Shown here: positions 25,456 to 32,572 of the stretch, in pieces
Layout of the letters: each line of letters begins with the position of its first letter
Numbering within the stretch: the stretch's first letter is position 1
Origin: WRDS01 sp964492775
Lineage (GTDB): Bacteria; Actinomycetota; Coriobacteriia; Anaerosomatales; PHET01
NCBI GenBank assembly: GCA_964492775.1
Contig: CAZBLH010000013.1
Location: 1-46,584 of the forward strand
Length of the DNA stretch: 46,584 nucleotides
Direction of reading: 5' to 3'
Program-made: the position numbers and the translations under genes
Notes under the pieces: generated by a model
The model's input: only the letters and a program-made list of their open reading frames with translations
Told to the model about the DNA's origin: nothing
Databases searched by the model: none

Positions 25456-25492
25456 GAGGATCGCCACACGGAACGAGCGGCGGTCGTTGCAC

Positions 25493-25508
25493 TGTGACCG
25501 GCGTCACA
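25493..25508. promoter_or_regulatory. CRP/FNR-family-like binding site
   Basis: TGTGACCGGCGTCACA has the TGTGA-N6-TCACA form recognised by CRP-type regulators. It lies 180 bases upstream of the multihaem cytochrome start. The match is to the E. coli CRP consensus; which family member would bind it here is unknown. Confidence 0.45.
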
Positions 25509-25687
25509 TGTCTGGTCCCACGCGAACTCCTGCAGTCAGGACCCGGAGCGCGTGTGTGCAGCAAGGATCAAAGACGTGACCCGTTCCTCGGTTCTTGTAG
25601 TCAGAACGCGATGAGGTGGGTAGGAACCGTCATCGGCGCCGAAGGGACGCCACACCATGGGAACGACATCAATGAGGAGGGATTCCC

Positions 25688-26764
25688 ATGAATAGACCGC
25701 TTTGGACAGCGCTCAGCGCGGCCTTCGCCTTGGTACTGGTGCTGACGCTTGCCGTCGGTTGCGCAACCGACGGCACGGAAACGGAAGGCCCGGAGTCAGG
25801 CGAAGACAACGCCGAGAACGGTCTCGAGTCGATGACGCTTACGCTCGTCGAAGAGTGGGCGGTATCTCGGCATGCCAACATCGTCACGAGCGCTGCAAGC
25901 AACGACGGCTGCAAGAACTGCCACGATGGCCTGATCTTCGCGGCCACTGGCGGTGGCATGCAGGGCCGGATGCAGGTCGAACTGCCGAGCGACACCGAGG
26001 ATGCTAACGACCCAGGCACCGACGAAGGCGGCGAGGAGTCCGTGCGCGACTTTCCCGTCGGAGTCGACTGCCGAGCCTGCCATCTGGGTGCTGGCGCGCA
26101 GATCGCCGATGAGGGCAGCGTCGAGATGATCCCGAGTGTCGATGTCGCCGAGGGCGGCCTGGGCTCGCTGTGCATGGCCTGCCACAACGGCTGGCACCTC
26201 GCAGGCAAAGGCGACGACGGTGCACTCACCGCGCCGCACACCTCCGTCCAGACCGACATGTTCTTCGGCGTCAACACCCTTGAAGCCGGGAACGACTCCA
26301 CAGCCACCGCCGGAAGCTCGGTATCGATCCACCGCACCGTAGACGACACGTGCGTCGGCTGCCACGTTGCCAGGTCCGATCGCGAAGCGAATCACACCTT
26401 CGCCGTCGAGGGCTTCGAGGGCTGCTCGACCCAGGGCTGCCATGAGGGCGACATGACCGACGGTGGCGATTCGGACGAGGACTTCGACGGTGACGGCTCG
26501 ATCGAGAAGTTCGCCGTCGAGGTGGAGGGGCTCTCCGAGCTTCTCCGAACCGCAATCGAGAGCAAAGCCGGCCCGTTCGAGTCATCGCATGGCCAGGTTG
26601 TATTCGAGCGCGGAGGCACACCGGACGACGCGACGTACGCAGCCGCGTACAACTATTTCTTCGTGCAGAAGGACGGCAGCCGGGGGATTCACAACCCGAC
26701 GTTCACGATCGACGTACTTCAGTCCTCCATCAACGCAGTCGGAGGAAAGACGCCCGACTCGTGA
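25688..26764 (+). CDS. Multihaem c-type cytochrome lipoprotein
   Basis: Predicted surface lipoprotein of 358 residues: signal MNRPLWTALSAAFALVLVL with lipobox AVGC, then an acidic linker. Haem-attachment motifs CKNCH (C75), CRACH (C128), CMACH (C162), CVGCH (C222) and an expanded CSTQGCH (C246, CX4CH as in some cytochromes c3) suggest four or five haems. Extra His residues can act as distal ligands. The last 90 residues have no haem motif but carry a pattern (YAAAYNYFFVQKDGSRGIHNP) seen near the end of NapC/NrfA-like and octahaem proteins. AGGAGG sits 8 bases before the ATG. It probably moves electrons outside the membrane; the substrate is unknown. Confidence 0.87.
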   Translation: MNRPLWTALSAAFALVLVLTLAVGCATDGTETEGPESGEDNAENGLESMTLTLVEEWAVSRHANIVTSAASNDGCKNCHDGLIFAATGGGMQGRMQVELPSDTEDANDPGTDEGGEESVRDFPVGVDCRACHLGAGAQIADEGSVEMIPSVDVAEGGLGSLCMACHNGWHLAGKGDDGALTAPHTSVQTDMFFGVNTLEAGNDSTATAGSSVSIHRTVDDTCVGCHVARSDREANHTFAVEGFEGCSTQGCHEGDMTDGGDSDEDFDGDGSIEKFAVEVEGLSELLRTAIESKAGPFESSHGQVVFERGGTPDDATYAAAYNYFFVQKDGSRGIHNPTFTIDVLQSSINAVGGKTPDS

Positions 26765-26784
26765 TCGGTCGACGTCATGGCGGC

Positions 26785-26822
26785 GGACAGGGACTTGGGT
26801 ACCGCCACCCCGGTCCCTGTCC
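26785..26822. terminator. Bidirectional hairpin between convergent genes
   Basis: GGACAGGGAC (26785-26794) pairs with GTCCCTGTCC (26813-26822), with an inner GGGT/ACCC stem. It lies 20 bases past the cytochrome stop and 25 bases past the methyltransferase stop, so it may end both transcripts. No U-run on either side. Confidence 0.6.
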
Positions 26823-26847
26823 AAGCCGCGCCTGCGCTGCCATCGGA

Positions 26848-27432
26848 TCAGGCAGCAGGTAGCGGCTTTCGCACCAGGACTTGCGAGCGCCAGTTCTCAG
26901 CATCCTCGGCAAGGCAGATGACCTCCCCGCCCAGCGGCGCCACGAGCCTCTCAAGCTCGCCCGGCTCCAGAGCGAACTCCGGGTTATGGCGGGGGGTGCC
27001 GCTCTCATCCCATGACTGCAGCGCGGTCTGAATCATCAGGAAGCCGGCAGGCGCGACGAGGTCGAAGATGCTCGGTATCAGCGATTTCACGAGGAAGTTG
27101 AACATGATCACGAGATCGAAGTCGTCGTCCGGTAGCTCCTCGCGCACGTCGAGGTTGCGGTACTCGATCTGAAGGCCAGCCGACGTGGCGATGTCACGCG
27201 CCTTCTCCACGGCGACCTCAGACCCGTCCACGCCGAGCACCTCGAAACCGCGCCGGGCAAGGAAGAGCGAGTTGCGGCCCTGACCACACGCGATGTCGAG
27301 CGCCCGCTGCCCGCCGGTCTCGCGCTCGATGAAGTCGATCCACTCGACCAGGAACGCCGAGGGATCCTTGCCGATAAGGACGTCGCCCTCACGGTACTTG
27401 CGGTTCCACTTGTCTATTTCAGGCGTTTGCAT
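26848..27432 (-). CDS. Class I SAM-dependent methyltransferase (TehB-like)
   Basis: Cytoplasmic methyltransferase, 194 residues. SAM-binding motif I is ALDIACGQGRN (44-54), with FEVLGVDGSEVAVEKAR as motif II and DDDFDLVIMFNFL as the post-motif. The N-terminus WNRKYREGDVLIGKDPSAFL is typical of the TehB/thiopurine-methyltransferase-like group, often linked to metalloid or small-thiol methylation; the substrate here is not determinable. The ATG lies inside the end of the K+ channel gene (14-base overlap). Confidence 0.88.
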   Translation of the reverse strand: MQTPEIDKWNRKYREGDVLIGKDPSAFLVEWIDFIERETGGQRALDIACGQGRNSLFLARRGFEVLGVDGSEVAVEKARDIATSAGLQIEYRNLDVREELPDDDFDLVIMFNFLVKSLIPSIFDLVAPAGFLMIQTALQSWDESGTPRHNPEFALEPGELERLVAPLGGEVICLAEDAENWRSQVLVRKPLPAA

Positions 27433-28564
27433 CTGCAGCCTCCCGTGAACGAGCCGGAGCGCCGCTTCTCGGCGACAATCGCTTTTCCTCGGAGCCCACC
27501 ACGATCAGCTCGTCACCCGCCTGGAGCACTGCGACCGCCGGGTCGAAGAAGGAGTGCACCTCGGCGTCGCGCACTACGGCCAAGACAGGCTCGGTTCGCA
27601 CGTCACCGGGTCCCTGCCCGATCTCCTCGGCGGTCACGGGCCGCTGCGCGACGTCCATGCTGCCCTCGCCGAACGCGAGCAGGTCCTCGACGATCATGCT
27701 CAGGTACGGGTTCATCGACGACAGGCCGACGAGGCGCCCGACCGATGCCGAGGAGGTGATGACGCCGTCCGCGCCGGACTGCTTCGCGAGCTCCACATTG
27801 GCTTCCTCGCGAATCGCTACGACGATGTGCGCGGTGGGGTTGAGCTGCCTCACGGTGAGCGTCGTCAAGATGGCCACGTCGTCACGGCCCACGGTGATGA
27901 TGGCTTCGCACGCTGCAGGCACCTTGGCTCGGCGCAGGAGGTCTCGCCGGGTGCCGTCGCCTTGGAACGCCGCAAGTCCGTTGCGGTTGGCCGCGTCGAC
28001 CGCCAGCTTCGCAGGATCGATGACAACGATGTTGCCTATCGGCGTGTTGTTCTGCAGGAGTGTGTTGATGGCGCTGCGGCCCATGGTCCCGTAGCCGATC
28101 ACGACCGTGTGGTTCTGCATCCTCTTCCTCCACTTGCTGTCCCGAAGGGCGACTCGGCCCTCGCTCGCCAGCACCTCGAGGGTGGTCCCGACGAGTAAGA
28201 CGAGGAACGCGACGCGCAGGGGCGTCACGACGAGCGCGCTGATGAGCCGGGCGTGGCCTGCGACGGGCACGATGTCACCGTACCCGGTGGTCGTCACGGT
28301 GACGGTGGTGTAGTAGAACGCATCGACCAGCGAGACGCCTGGCTCGCCCGTAAGGTCCCGGTAGCTGTCGCCATCGACGTAGACGATCGCCGTGTTGATC
28401 GTCAGCACGAGAAGCGCGAGTGCGACGCGCCGAAACAGCTCCCGCGACCAGGTCTTGGAGCCGGCAGGCAGGCTGACCATGGCCTGGTTGCGCCAGATTC
28501 CGGCGCTTCCACGAACGACCTTCGGCTGGTACCCGGCGTCCCGGGCCTTGTCCTCCCCGCTCAT
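27419..28564 (-). CDS. Potassium channel protein with TrkA-N (RCK) and TrkA-C domains
   Basis: Two-helix K+ channel with cytoplasmic gating ring, 381 residues. First helix about 46-64, selectivity filter TTTGYGD at 91-97, second helix about 108-128. Then the RCK domain with Rossmann motif VVIGYGTMGRSAINTLL and a TrkA-C-like end (AVLQAGDELIVVGSEEK). The organisation resembles MthK-type ligand-gated channels. AGGAG lies 6 bases before the ATG. It is cotranscribed with the methyltransferase. Confidence 0.92.
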   Translation of the reverse strand: MSGEDKARDAGYQPKVVRGSAGIWRNQAMVSLPAGSKTWSRELFRRVALALLVLTINTAIVYVDGDSYRDLTGEPGVSLVDAFYYTTVTVTTTGYGDIVPVAGHARLISALVVTPLRVAFLVLLVGTTLEVLASEGRVALRDSKWRKRMQNHTVVIGYGTMGRSAINTLLQNNTPIGNIVVIDPAKLAVDAANRNGLAAFQGDGTRRDLLRRAKVPAACEAIITVGRDDVAILTTLTVRQLNPTAHIVVAIREEANVELAKQSGADGVITSSASVGRLVGLSSMNPYLSMIVEDLLAFGEGSMDVAQRPVTAEEIGQGPGDVRTEPVLAVVRDAEVHSFFDPAVAVLQAGDELIVVGSEEKRLSPRSGAPARSREAADANA

Positions 28565-28638
28565 CTCACGCTCCTAGTCAGTGCGGGCGCCCCTCCGGAC
28601 CGCTACGCCGAGGGTAGCGTCCCAGTCGTCCGCCGGGC

Positions 28639-29190
28639 TCAGGGTGTTGTACTGCGTCGGCCTGGCCGACGGGCAACGAACCAGACGGCGAGCCAGACCA
28701 GAAGCATCGCGCCAGCGACCACGAGCACCGGCACCACGAAGGCGAGACCGGTCAACGCGATAGAGGCCACATCCTCGGTCGCCGATGCGGCCGGGGCCGC
28801 GGTTCCTCCGCTCGCGACGTTGAGTGCCGGCCGAGCGGTCGCCTTTGCCGCGTGAACGCTTCCCGCGAGGAGGACGCCCGCGACCACGAGCACGATCGGC
28901 TCGACCTCACCCGCGCCCGCAGCGGCCACGGCGAGCAGGCCGCCGACGGCCGGCCGCACGACCGTCTGCGCGGCATCGTTGATGGAATCGACGGCAGGGA
29001 TCTTGTCGGCGACGATCTCGACAACGAGGAGCACGACGATGAGGGCGATCATCCACCACTCGCCGAGCACGTCGAAGGGCTCGCGCAACGCGAGCCAGCC
29101 GAACCGCTCGGCAACAGCGACGGCAAGCAGCGGGATGTAGGCGTTGAGTCCCGCAGGGGCCGCGAGCGCGATTCCGGTAATGACCTCCAT
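28639..29190 (-). CDS. DUF4126 family membrane protein
   Basis: 183 residues with about five hydrophobic segments. The N-terminal APAGLNAYIPLLAVAVAERFGW and the DKIPAVDSINDAAQTVVRPAVGGLLAVA stretch are the hallmarks of DUF4126. The function of the family is unknown. It lies upstream of the K+ channel gene on the same strand with a 74-base gap. Confidence 0.87.
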   Translation of the reverse strand: MEVITGIALAAPAGLNAYIPLLAVAVAERFGWLALREPFDVLGEWWMIALIVVLLVVEIVADKIPAVDSINDAAQTVVRPAVGGLLAVAAAGAGEVEPIVLVVAGVLLAGSVHAAKATARPALNVASGGTAAPAASATEDVASIALTGLAFVVPVLVVAGAMLLVWLAVWFVARRPGRRSTTP

Positions 29191-29361
29191 GACCGAGAGT
29201 GTACCCGTGCGCGGGCTCAGTCATCCAGCAACGGCAGCGACATCGTAATGGGAATACTCTTCAGTGACGGCTCGGGGGGAGCACGCCTTCGCAACGCACC
29301 GGGAAGGTGCCACTGACGCGCCCCGAATGTCGCGAGCGGACTTGGGATGTGGGTATCGTCG

Positions 29362-30195
29362 ATGCCGAAGGTTGATGCGCGGCCGACGGGTTTCCATCTC
29401 GCGTGGGTGCTGGTGATCGCATCGGCGAGTGTGTTCGTCACTGCCCTGGTGGCCAGCACCGGCGATCTCGCCACCCTGTGGCCACTCTATGTCGTCCCTA
29501 TCGCGATCGCAGCTCTGGTGTATCAGGTCGCTGGAGCGGTGGTTGCCATCGCCGTCCATGTGGCCCTGGTGCTCCTGCTGACTCGCGCGGCGAACGTGGG
29601 CGCACCGCCCGTGGCAGAGCTGCTGGTCGGAGCCATCGCCCTGACCGCTTCGGCACTTGTCATCGGGGTCCAGACCAGCAGGCACCAGCGCCAGAGGGAA
29701 CTGCTGAAAGTCGATGTGTTCCGCGATCCGAGCGGTGCCTACACCCGGCAGTTCGTCGACGAGACATTGGCGCGCGAACTCAGCCGCAGCGAGCGCCACT
29801 CGACGCCGACCTCACTCGTCCTGTTGGGCATGGCTGATGCCGAGGAGTTCCGTCGCAAGTTCGGCCGTATTCGGACGGAGCGCATGATCGAGCGCCTTGC
29901 CGAAGCGCTCACCCTCGAGATCAGGAGCAGCGACATCGTAGGCCGATGGGGACCCGAGACTTTCGCCGTTGTCCTGGCCTCGGCCGACGCGGACGCTGCG
30001 GAGACGACGGCCGCAAGGGTCGTTGCGCTTGCCGAGACTGTCGAGTTCGAGGGCGATGCGCTTGAGCCCGTCGTGCGCTGCGGCTTCGCCGCCGGCGCTG
30101 CCACCTTCCCCACCGACACCGTCGACCCGGCCGATATCGCAGGCCTCGCGGAGAAGCGATTGTCCGAGGCGCTCGGAGCGAGGGTGGCGCCATGA
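29362..30195 (+). CDS. Membrane protein with degenerate GGDEF domain
   Basis: 277 residues from the ATG at 29362 (an ATG at 29347 is also possible). Three or four membrane helices (about 10-105: WVLVIASASVFVTALVAS, LWPLYVVPIAIAALVYQVAGAVVAIAVHVALVLLL, and so on) precede a GGDEF-like domain beginning DVFRDPSGAYTRQFVDETLARELSRSER. The active-site loop reads RWGPETF where diguanylate cyclases have R-x-GGDEF, so it should be catalytically dead and may bind GTP/c-di-GMP or act as a dimerisation module. Its TGA overlaps the mnhE ATG (ATGA), so it is translationally coupled to the antiporter operon. Confidence 0.82.
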   Translation: MPKVDARPTGFHLAWVLVIASASVFVTALVASTGDLATLWPLYVVPIAIAALVYQVAGAVVAIAVHVALVLLLTRAANVGAPPVAELLVGAIALTASALVIGVQTSRHQRQRELLKVDVFRDPSGAYTRQFVDETLARELSRSERHSTPTSLVLLGMADAEEFRRKFGRIRTERMIERLAEALTLEIRSSDIVGRWGPETFAVVLASADADAAETTAARVVALAETVEFEGDALEPVVRCGFAAGAATFPTDTVDPADIAGLAEKRLSEALGARVAP

Positions 30196-30665
30196 GAGTC
30201 CTGCAGGCCACAGCCCCTCTCTTCGCCTTCTGGCTCGTCGTGACAGGAACGCTTGCGCCGACCGAGGTCGCGCTTGGGCTGGCCGTCTCGGCAGCCGTCG
30301 GTACGTTGGCGGCGAAGTACCTGTGGCCCCAAGACCCGCCAATGCTCACCTGGCGCCAGGCCGGGCGGCTGCTCGCCTACGTCGGGCACCTTCTCCGGAG
30401 CGTGTTCGTTGCTGCCATCCAGGTCGCCGAGGTTGTCCTGGACCCGCGTATGCCGATAGACCCCATCGTCATCACCCACCGCACCTCGTTCGCCCGAGAC
30501 ATCTCGCGCGTCACGTTCGCGAACTCGATCACGCTGACTCCCGGCACCATCACCGTCGACGTTGTCGGCGACGCCTTCGTCATCCACTGCCTGTCAGAAG
30601 AGTTCGCCGACGAGATCGCGAGCGGCGAGCTTGAGCGAAGGGTGGCACACGTTTTCGAGGAGTAG
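30192..30665 (+). CDS. mnhE: Na+/H+ antiporter subunit E (MnhE/MrpE; MbhA-like)
   Basis: 157 residues. Two hydrophobic N-terminal segments (LFAFWLVVTGTLAPTEVALGLAVSAAVG and the AYVGHLLRSVFVAAIQVAEVVL region) are followed by the MNHE signature ...RMPIDPIVITHRTSF...ANSITLTPGTITVDV..FVIHCL. Part of the small-subunit module of multisubunit Mrp antiporters. First antiporter gene of the operon; overlaps the GGDEF-like gene by 4 bases. Confidence 0.92.
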   Translation: MRVLQATAPLFAFWLVVTGTLAPTEVALGLAVSAAVGTLAAKYLWPQDPPMLTWRQAGRLLAYVGHLLRSVFVAAIQVAEVVLDPRMPIDPIVITHRTSFARDISRVTFANSITLTPGTITVDVVGDAFVIHCLSEEFADEIASGELERRVAHVFEE

Positions 30666-30668
30666 GCG

Positions 30669-30944
30669 ATGGATGACTTCTTCTGGGGCATAGCGATATT
30701 CCTGCTGGTGAATGCTTTCGCCTGCCTCCTTCGTGCCTACCTCGGCCCGACTGCGTTCGACCGGATCCTCGCGATCAACATCGTGGTGACCAAGACGCTC
30801 ATCGTGCTCGTCGTGCTCGCTCTGGTGTTCGGCCGAGCGATGCTGCTCGACGTGGCACTCGTCTACGGGCTGCTCAACTTCGTGGCAACCGTTGCGGCGG
30901 CCCGCTTCGTTGAGACCGGGCGCATCAAGGAGGAGGCATCGTGA
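30669..30944 (+). CDS. mnhF: Na+/H+ antiporter subunit F (MnhF/MrpF; MbhB-like)
   Basis: 91 residues, three transmembrane helices, with the family pattern LLVNAFACLLRAYLGPTAFDRILAINIVVTKTLIVLVVLA. It sits 3 bases after mnhE and its TGA overlaps the GTG of mnhG (GTGA). Confidence 0.92.
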   Translation: MDDFFWGIAIFLLVNAFACLLRAYLGPTAFDRILAINIVVTKTLIVLVVLALVFGRAMLLDVALVYGLLNFVATVAAARFVETGRIKEEAS

Positions 30945-31273
30945 CCCCCGCGCAGGCAGCCACCAACGCGCTTGTCATCCTGCTCGCGCTCATTGGCGCG
31001 GTGTTCTTCCTTGCCGGCACGCTCGGCATGCTTCGCTTTCCGGACTTCTACTCGCGCACGCATGCGGCCACCAAGTGCGACACGGTGGGAGCAGGCGCGA
31101 TGCTGCTGGCCATGGCGGTCCTGAACGGCGCCGATGTCTCCTCGCTCAAAATCCTGGCTTTGGGAGTGCTGATCTTGCTTTCAAGCCCCACCGGCGGCCA
31201 TGCGATCACGCGCGCGGCCCACTTGAGCGGCGTACGCCCCTGGCAGACACCGCAGCAAGGAGGCCCGGGGTGA
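30941..31273 (+). CDS. mnhG: Na+/H+ antiporter subunit G (MnhG/MrpG; MbhC-like)
   Basis: 110 residues, three helices. The motif LAGTLGMLRFPDFYSRTHAATKCDTVGAGAMLLAMAVL is diagnostic for PhaG_MnhG_YufB. GTG start with AGGAGG upstream, overlapping mnhF. Its stop overlaps the GTG of the next small gene. Confidence 0.93.
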   Translation: MTPAQAATNALVILLALIGAVFFLAGTLGMLRFPDFYSRTHAATKCDTVGAGAMLLAMAVLNGADVSSLKILALGVLILLSSPTGGHAITRAAHLSGVRPWQTPQQGGPG

Positions 31274-31512
31274 GCACGGCGTTCGATATCACGCTGTTGC
31301 TGCTGCTCGTGGCCGTAGCGCTCGCCGTCGCCCGCACCAAGGACCTGCTGGCCGCGACCATCATCTTCTCGGCGTACAGCCTGATTCTGTGTCTGCTTTG
31401 GCAACACAGAGGAGCCCCTGATGTCGCCATGACTGAAGCCGCGGTCGGTGCCGGGATCACCACGGTGCTGTTCTTCGTGGCCATCAGCAAGACGGTGAGG
31501 CGCGAGAAATGA
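31270..31512 (+). CDS. MbhD/DUF4040-like antiporter small subunit
   Basis: 80 residues, three helices, beginning STAFDITLLLLLVAVALAVAR from the GTG at 31270 (AAGGAGG upstream, GTGA overlap with mnhG). KDLLAATIIFSAYSLILCLLWQHRGAPDVAMTEAAVGAGITTVLFF is the DUF4040 signature, homologous to MbhD of archaeal membrane-bound hydrogenase and to part of the C-terminal region of Bacillus MrpA. Short enough to be missed by callers; a longer reading frame exists from 30892 but would overlap mnhG entirely. Confidence 0.88.
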   Translation: MSTAFDITLLLLLVAVALAVARTKDLLAATIIFSAYSLILCLLWQHRGAPDVAMTEAAVGAGITTVLFFVAISKTVRREK

Positions 31513-32219
31513 AGAAGGCGCTCGTCATAGCGCTGCTCGTCATCGCCGCCGTGCCGTTGCTGATCGGCGTTGCTGATTTGCCGCCGCACGGTGACCCAGA
31601 CGCGCCGATTCACACCCACGTCTCGGCGTACTACCTCGAGAACGGTGTCGAGGAAGCGGGCACCGACAACGTGGTCACCGCCGTCATCCTCAACTACCGA
31701 GGTATAGACACCTCCGGCGAGGTGACGGTGATCTTCACCGCGCTCGCCTCAGTCTTCGTCATCCTGCTGCCGGCCTCGCGCCGAGAAGCGCGCGAGGAGC
31801 TCATCGCGCCGGTCCCTCTGAGCCCTGTGGTCGCGTTCATCGTGCGCATCCTTGCCCCGTTCGGCGCCGTGTTCGCCCTCTACGTCATGGCCCACGGACA
31901 TTCCAGCCCGGGCGGCGGTTTCCAGGCCGGCGCGATCCTGGGCGGCCTGTTCATCGCGCTCTCCATCGTGATGGGCGGCTCGGCAATGAACCCGCCGATG
32001 GACCGGCCCATCGCCTCCTGGCTGCGCATCGTGGCGCCGCTCTCCTTCGTGAGCATGGGCGTTCTGGGGCTTGCGCTCACCGGCTACTTCCTCGGCTACC
32101 CGATGCAGGAAGAGCTGCATGCGGTACGTGAGGCGATGGTGACCGTCATCGAGGTCGGGATCGGTGTCGGCGGCGCGGTCATCTTCGCGACGATGTATGC
32201 CGAACTGGAGGCCCAGTGA
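31509..32219 (+). CDS. MbhE-MnhB fusion subunit of the Mrp-type antiporter
   Basis: 236 residues. The first 85 (ending EEAGTDNVVTAVILNYRGIDTSGEVTVIF) match MbhE-type subunits; the remainder (PVVAFIVRILAPFGAVFALYVMAHGHSSPGGGFQAGAILGG) is the MnhB domain with its GHxSPGGGFQ hallmark. So it appears to combine two subunits separate in archaeal Mbh. ATGA overlap with the previous gene. Confidence 0.9.
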   Translation: MKKALVIALLVIAAVPLLIGVADLPPHGDPDAPIHTHVSAYYLENGVEEAGTDNVVTAVILNYRGIDTSGEVTVIFTALASVFVILLPASRREAREELIAPVPLSPVVAFIVRILAPFGAVFALYVMAHGHSSPGGGFQAGAILGGLFIALSIVMGGSAMNPPMDRPIASWLRIVAPLSFVSMGVLGLALTGYFLGYPMQEELHAVREAMVTVIEVGIGVGGAVIFATMYAELEAQ

Positions 32220-32572
32220 TGCTTGAAGCGCTCTGGGTCAACATCGACTACGCGGCCGCGATGATCCTGTTCCTCATCGGACTGTACGTGGTCATCGCCA
32301 AAGACAACCTGATCAAGAAGTTCCTCGGCCTGAACATCATGGAGACCTCGGTCTTCGCGTTCATCGTCGCGACCGGAGTGATCGACGGAGGCACGCCACC
32401 GGTGATGGGATCAGGCGCACAGCCTCCGTACATCAGCCCCGTGCCCCAGGGACTGATTCTCACCGGAATCGTCGTCGCGGTCTCAACAACCGCTCTGGCG
32501 CTGAGCCTGATCGTCCGCATCTACCGTCTGCGCGGCACGATCGAGGCCGACGAGTTGAGGGAGATGGAGTAG
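32216..32572 (+). CDS. mnhC: Na+/H+ antiporter subunit C (MnhC/MrpC; NuoK-like)
   Basis: 118 residues, three helices, homologous to NuoK. FLIGLYVVIAKDNLIKKFLGLNIMETSVFAFIVATGVIDGGTPPV is the family signature, with the conserved Glu in the second helix. Start may be GTG 32216 or ATG 32219. It overlaps the MnhB gene. Confidence 0.92.
   Translation: MMLEALWVNIDYAAAMILFLIGLYVVIAKDNLIKKFLGLNIMETSVFAFIVATGVIDGGTPPVMGSGAQPPYISPVPQGLILTGIVVAVSTTALALSLIVRIYRLRGTIEADELREME

Larger units (their letters stand above)
25040..25687. other. Long intergenic region with palindromes
   Basis: About 650 bases without a supportable gene. It contains a strong hairpin (25165-25198), a 17-base palindrome (25439-25455), a CRP/FNR-like site (25493-25508), and several overlapping stems between about 25580 and 25655 just before the cytochrome ribosome site. 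It could include the cytochrome promoter, a structured leader or a small RNA. Confidence 0.6.

Noticed and set aside
25177..25467. Small ORF (96 residues) on the minus strand
   Set aside because: No ribosome site, rare codons, no recognisable motif, and its end lies inside a hairpin.
25540..25660. c-di-GMP/cGAMP (GEMM) riboswitch before the cytochrome
   Set aside because: Considered because such switches precede cytochromes in Geobacter, but the conserved GEMM core segments could not be found.
31048..31619. Alternative ORFs overlapping mnhG and the DUF4040 gene
   Set aside because: Frames with real Mrp subunit signatures explain the region; the others lack motifs.
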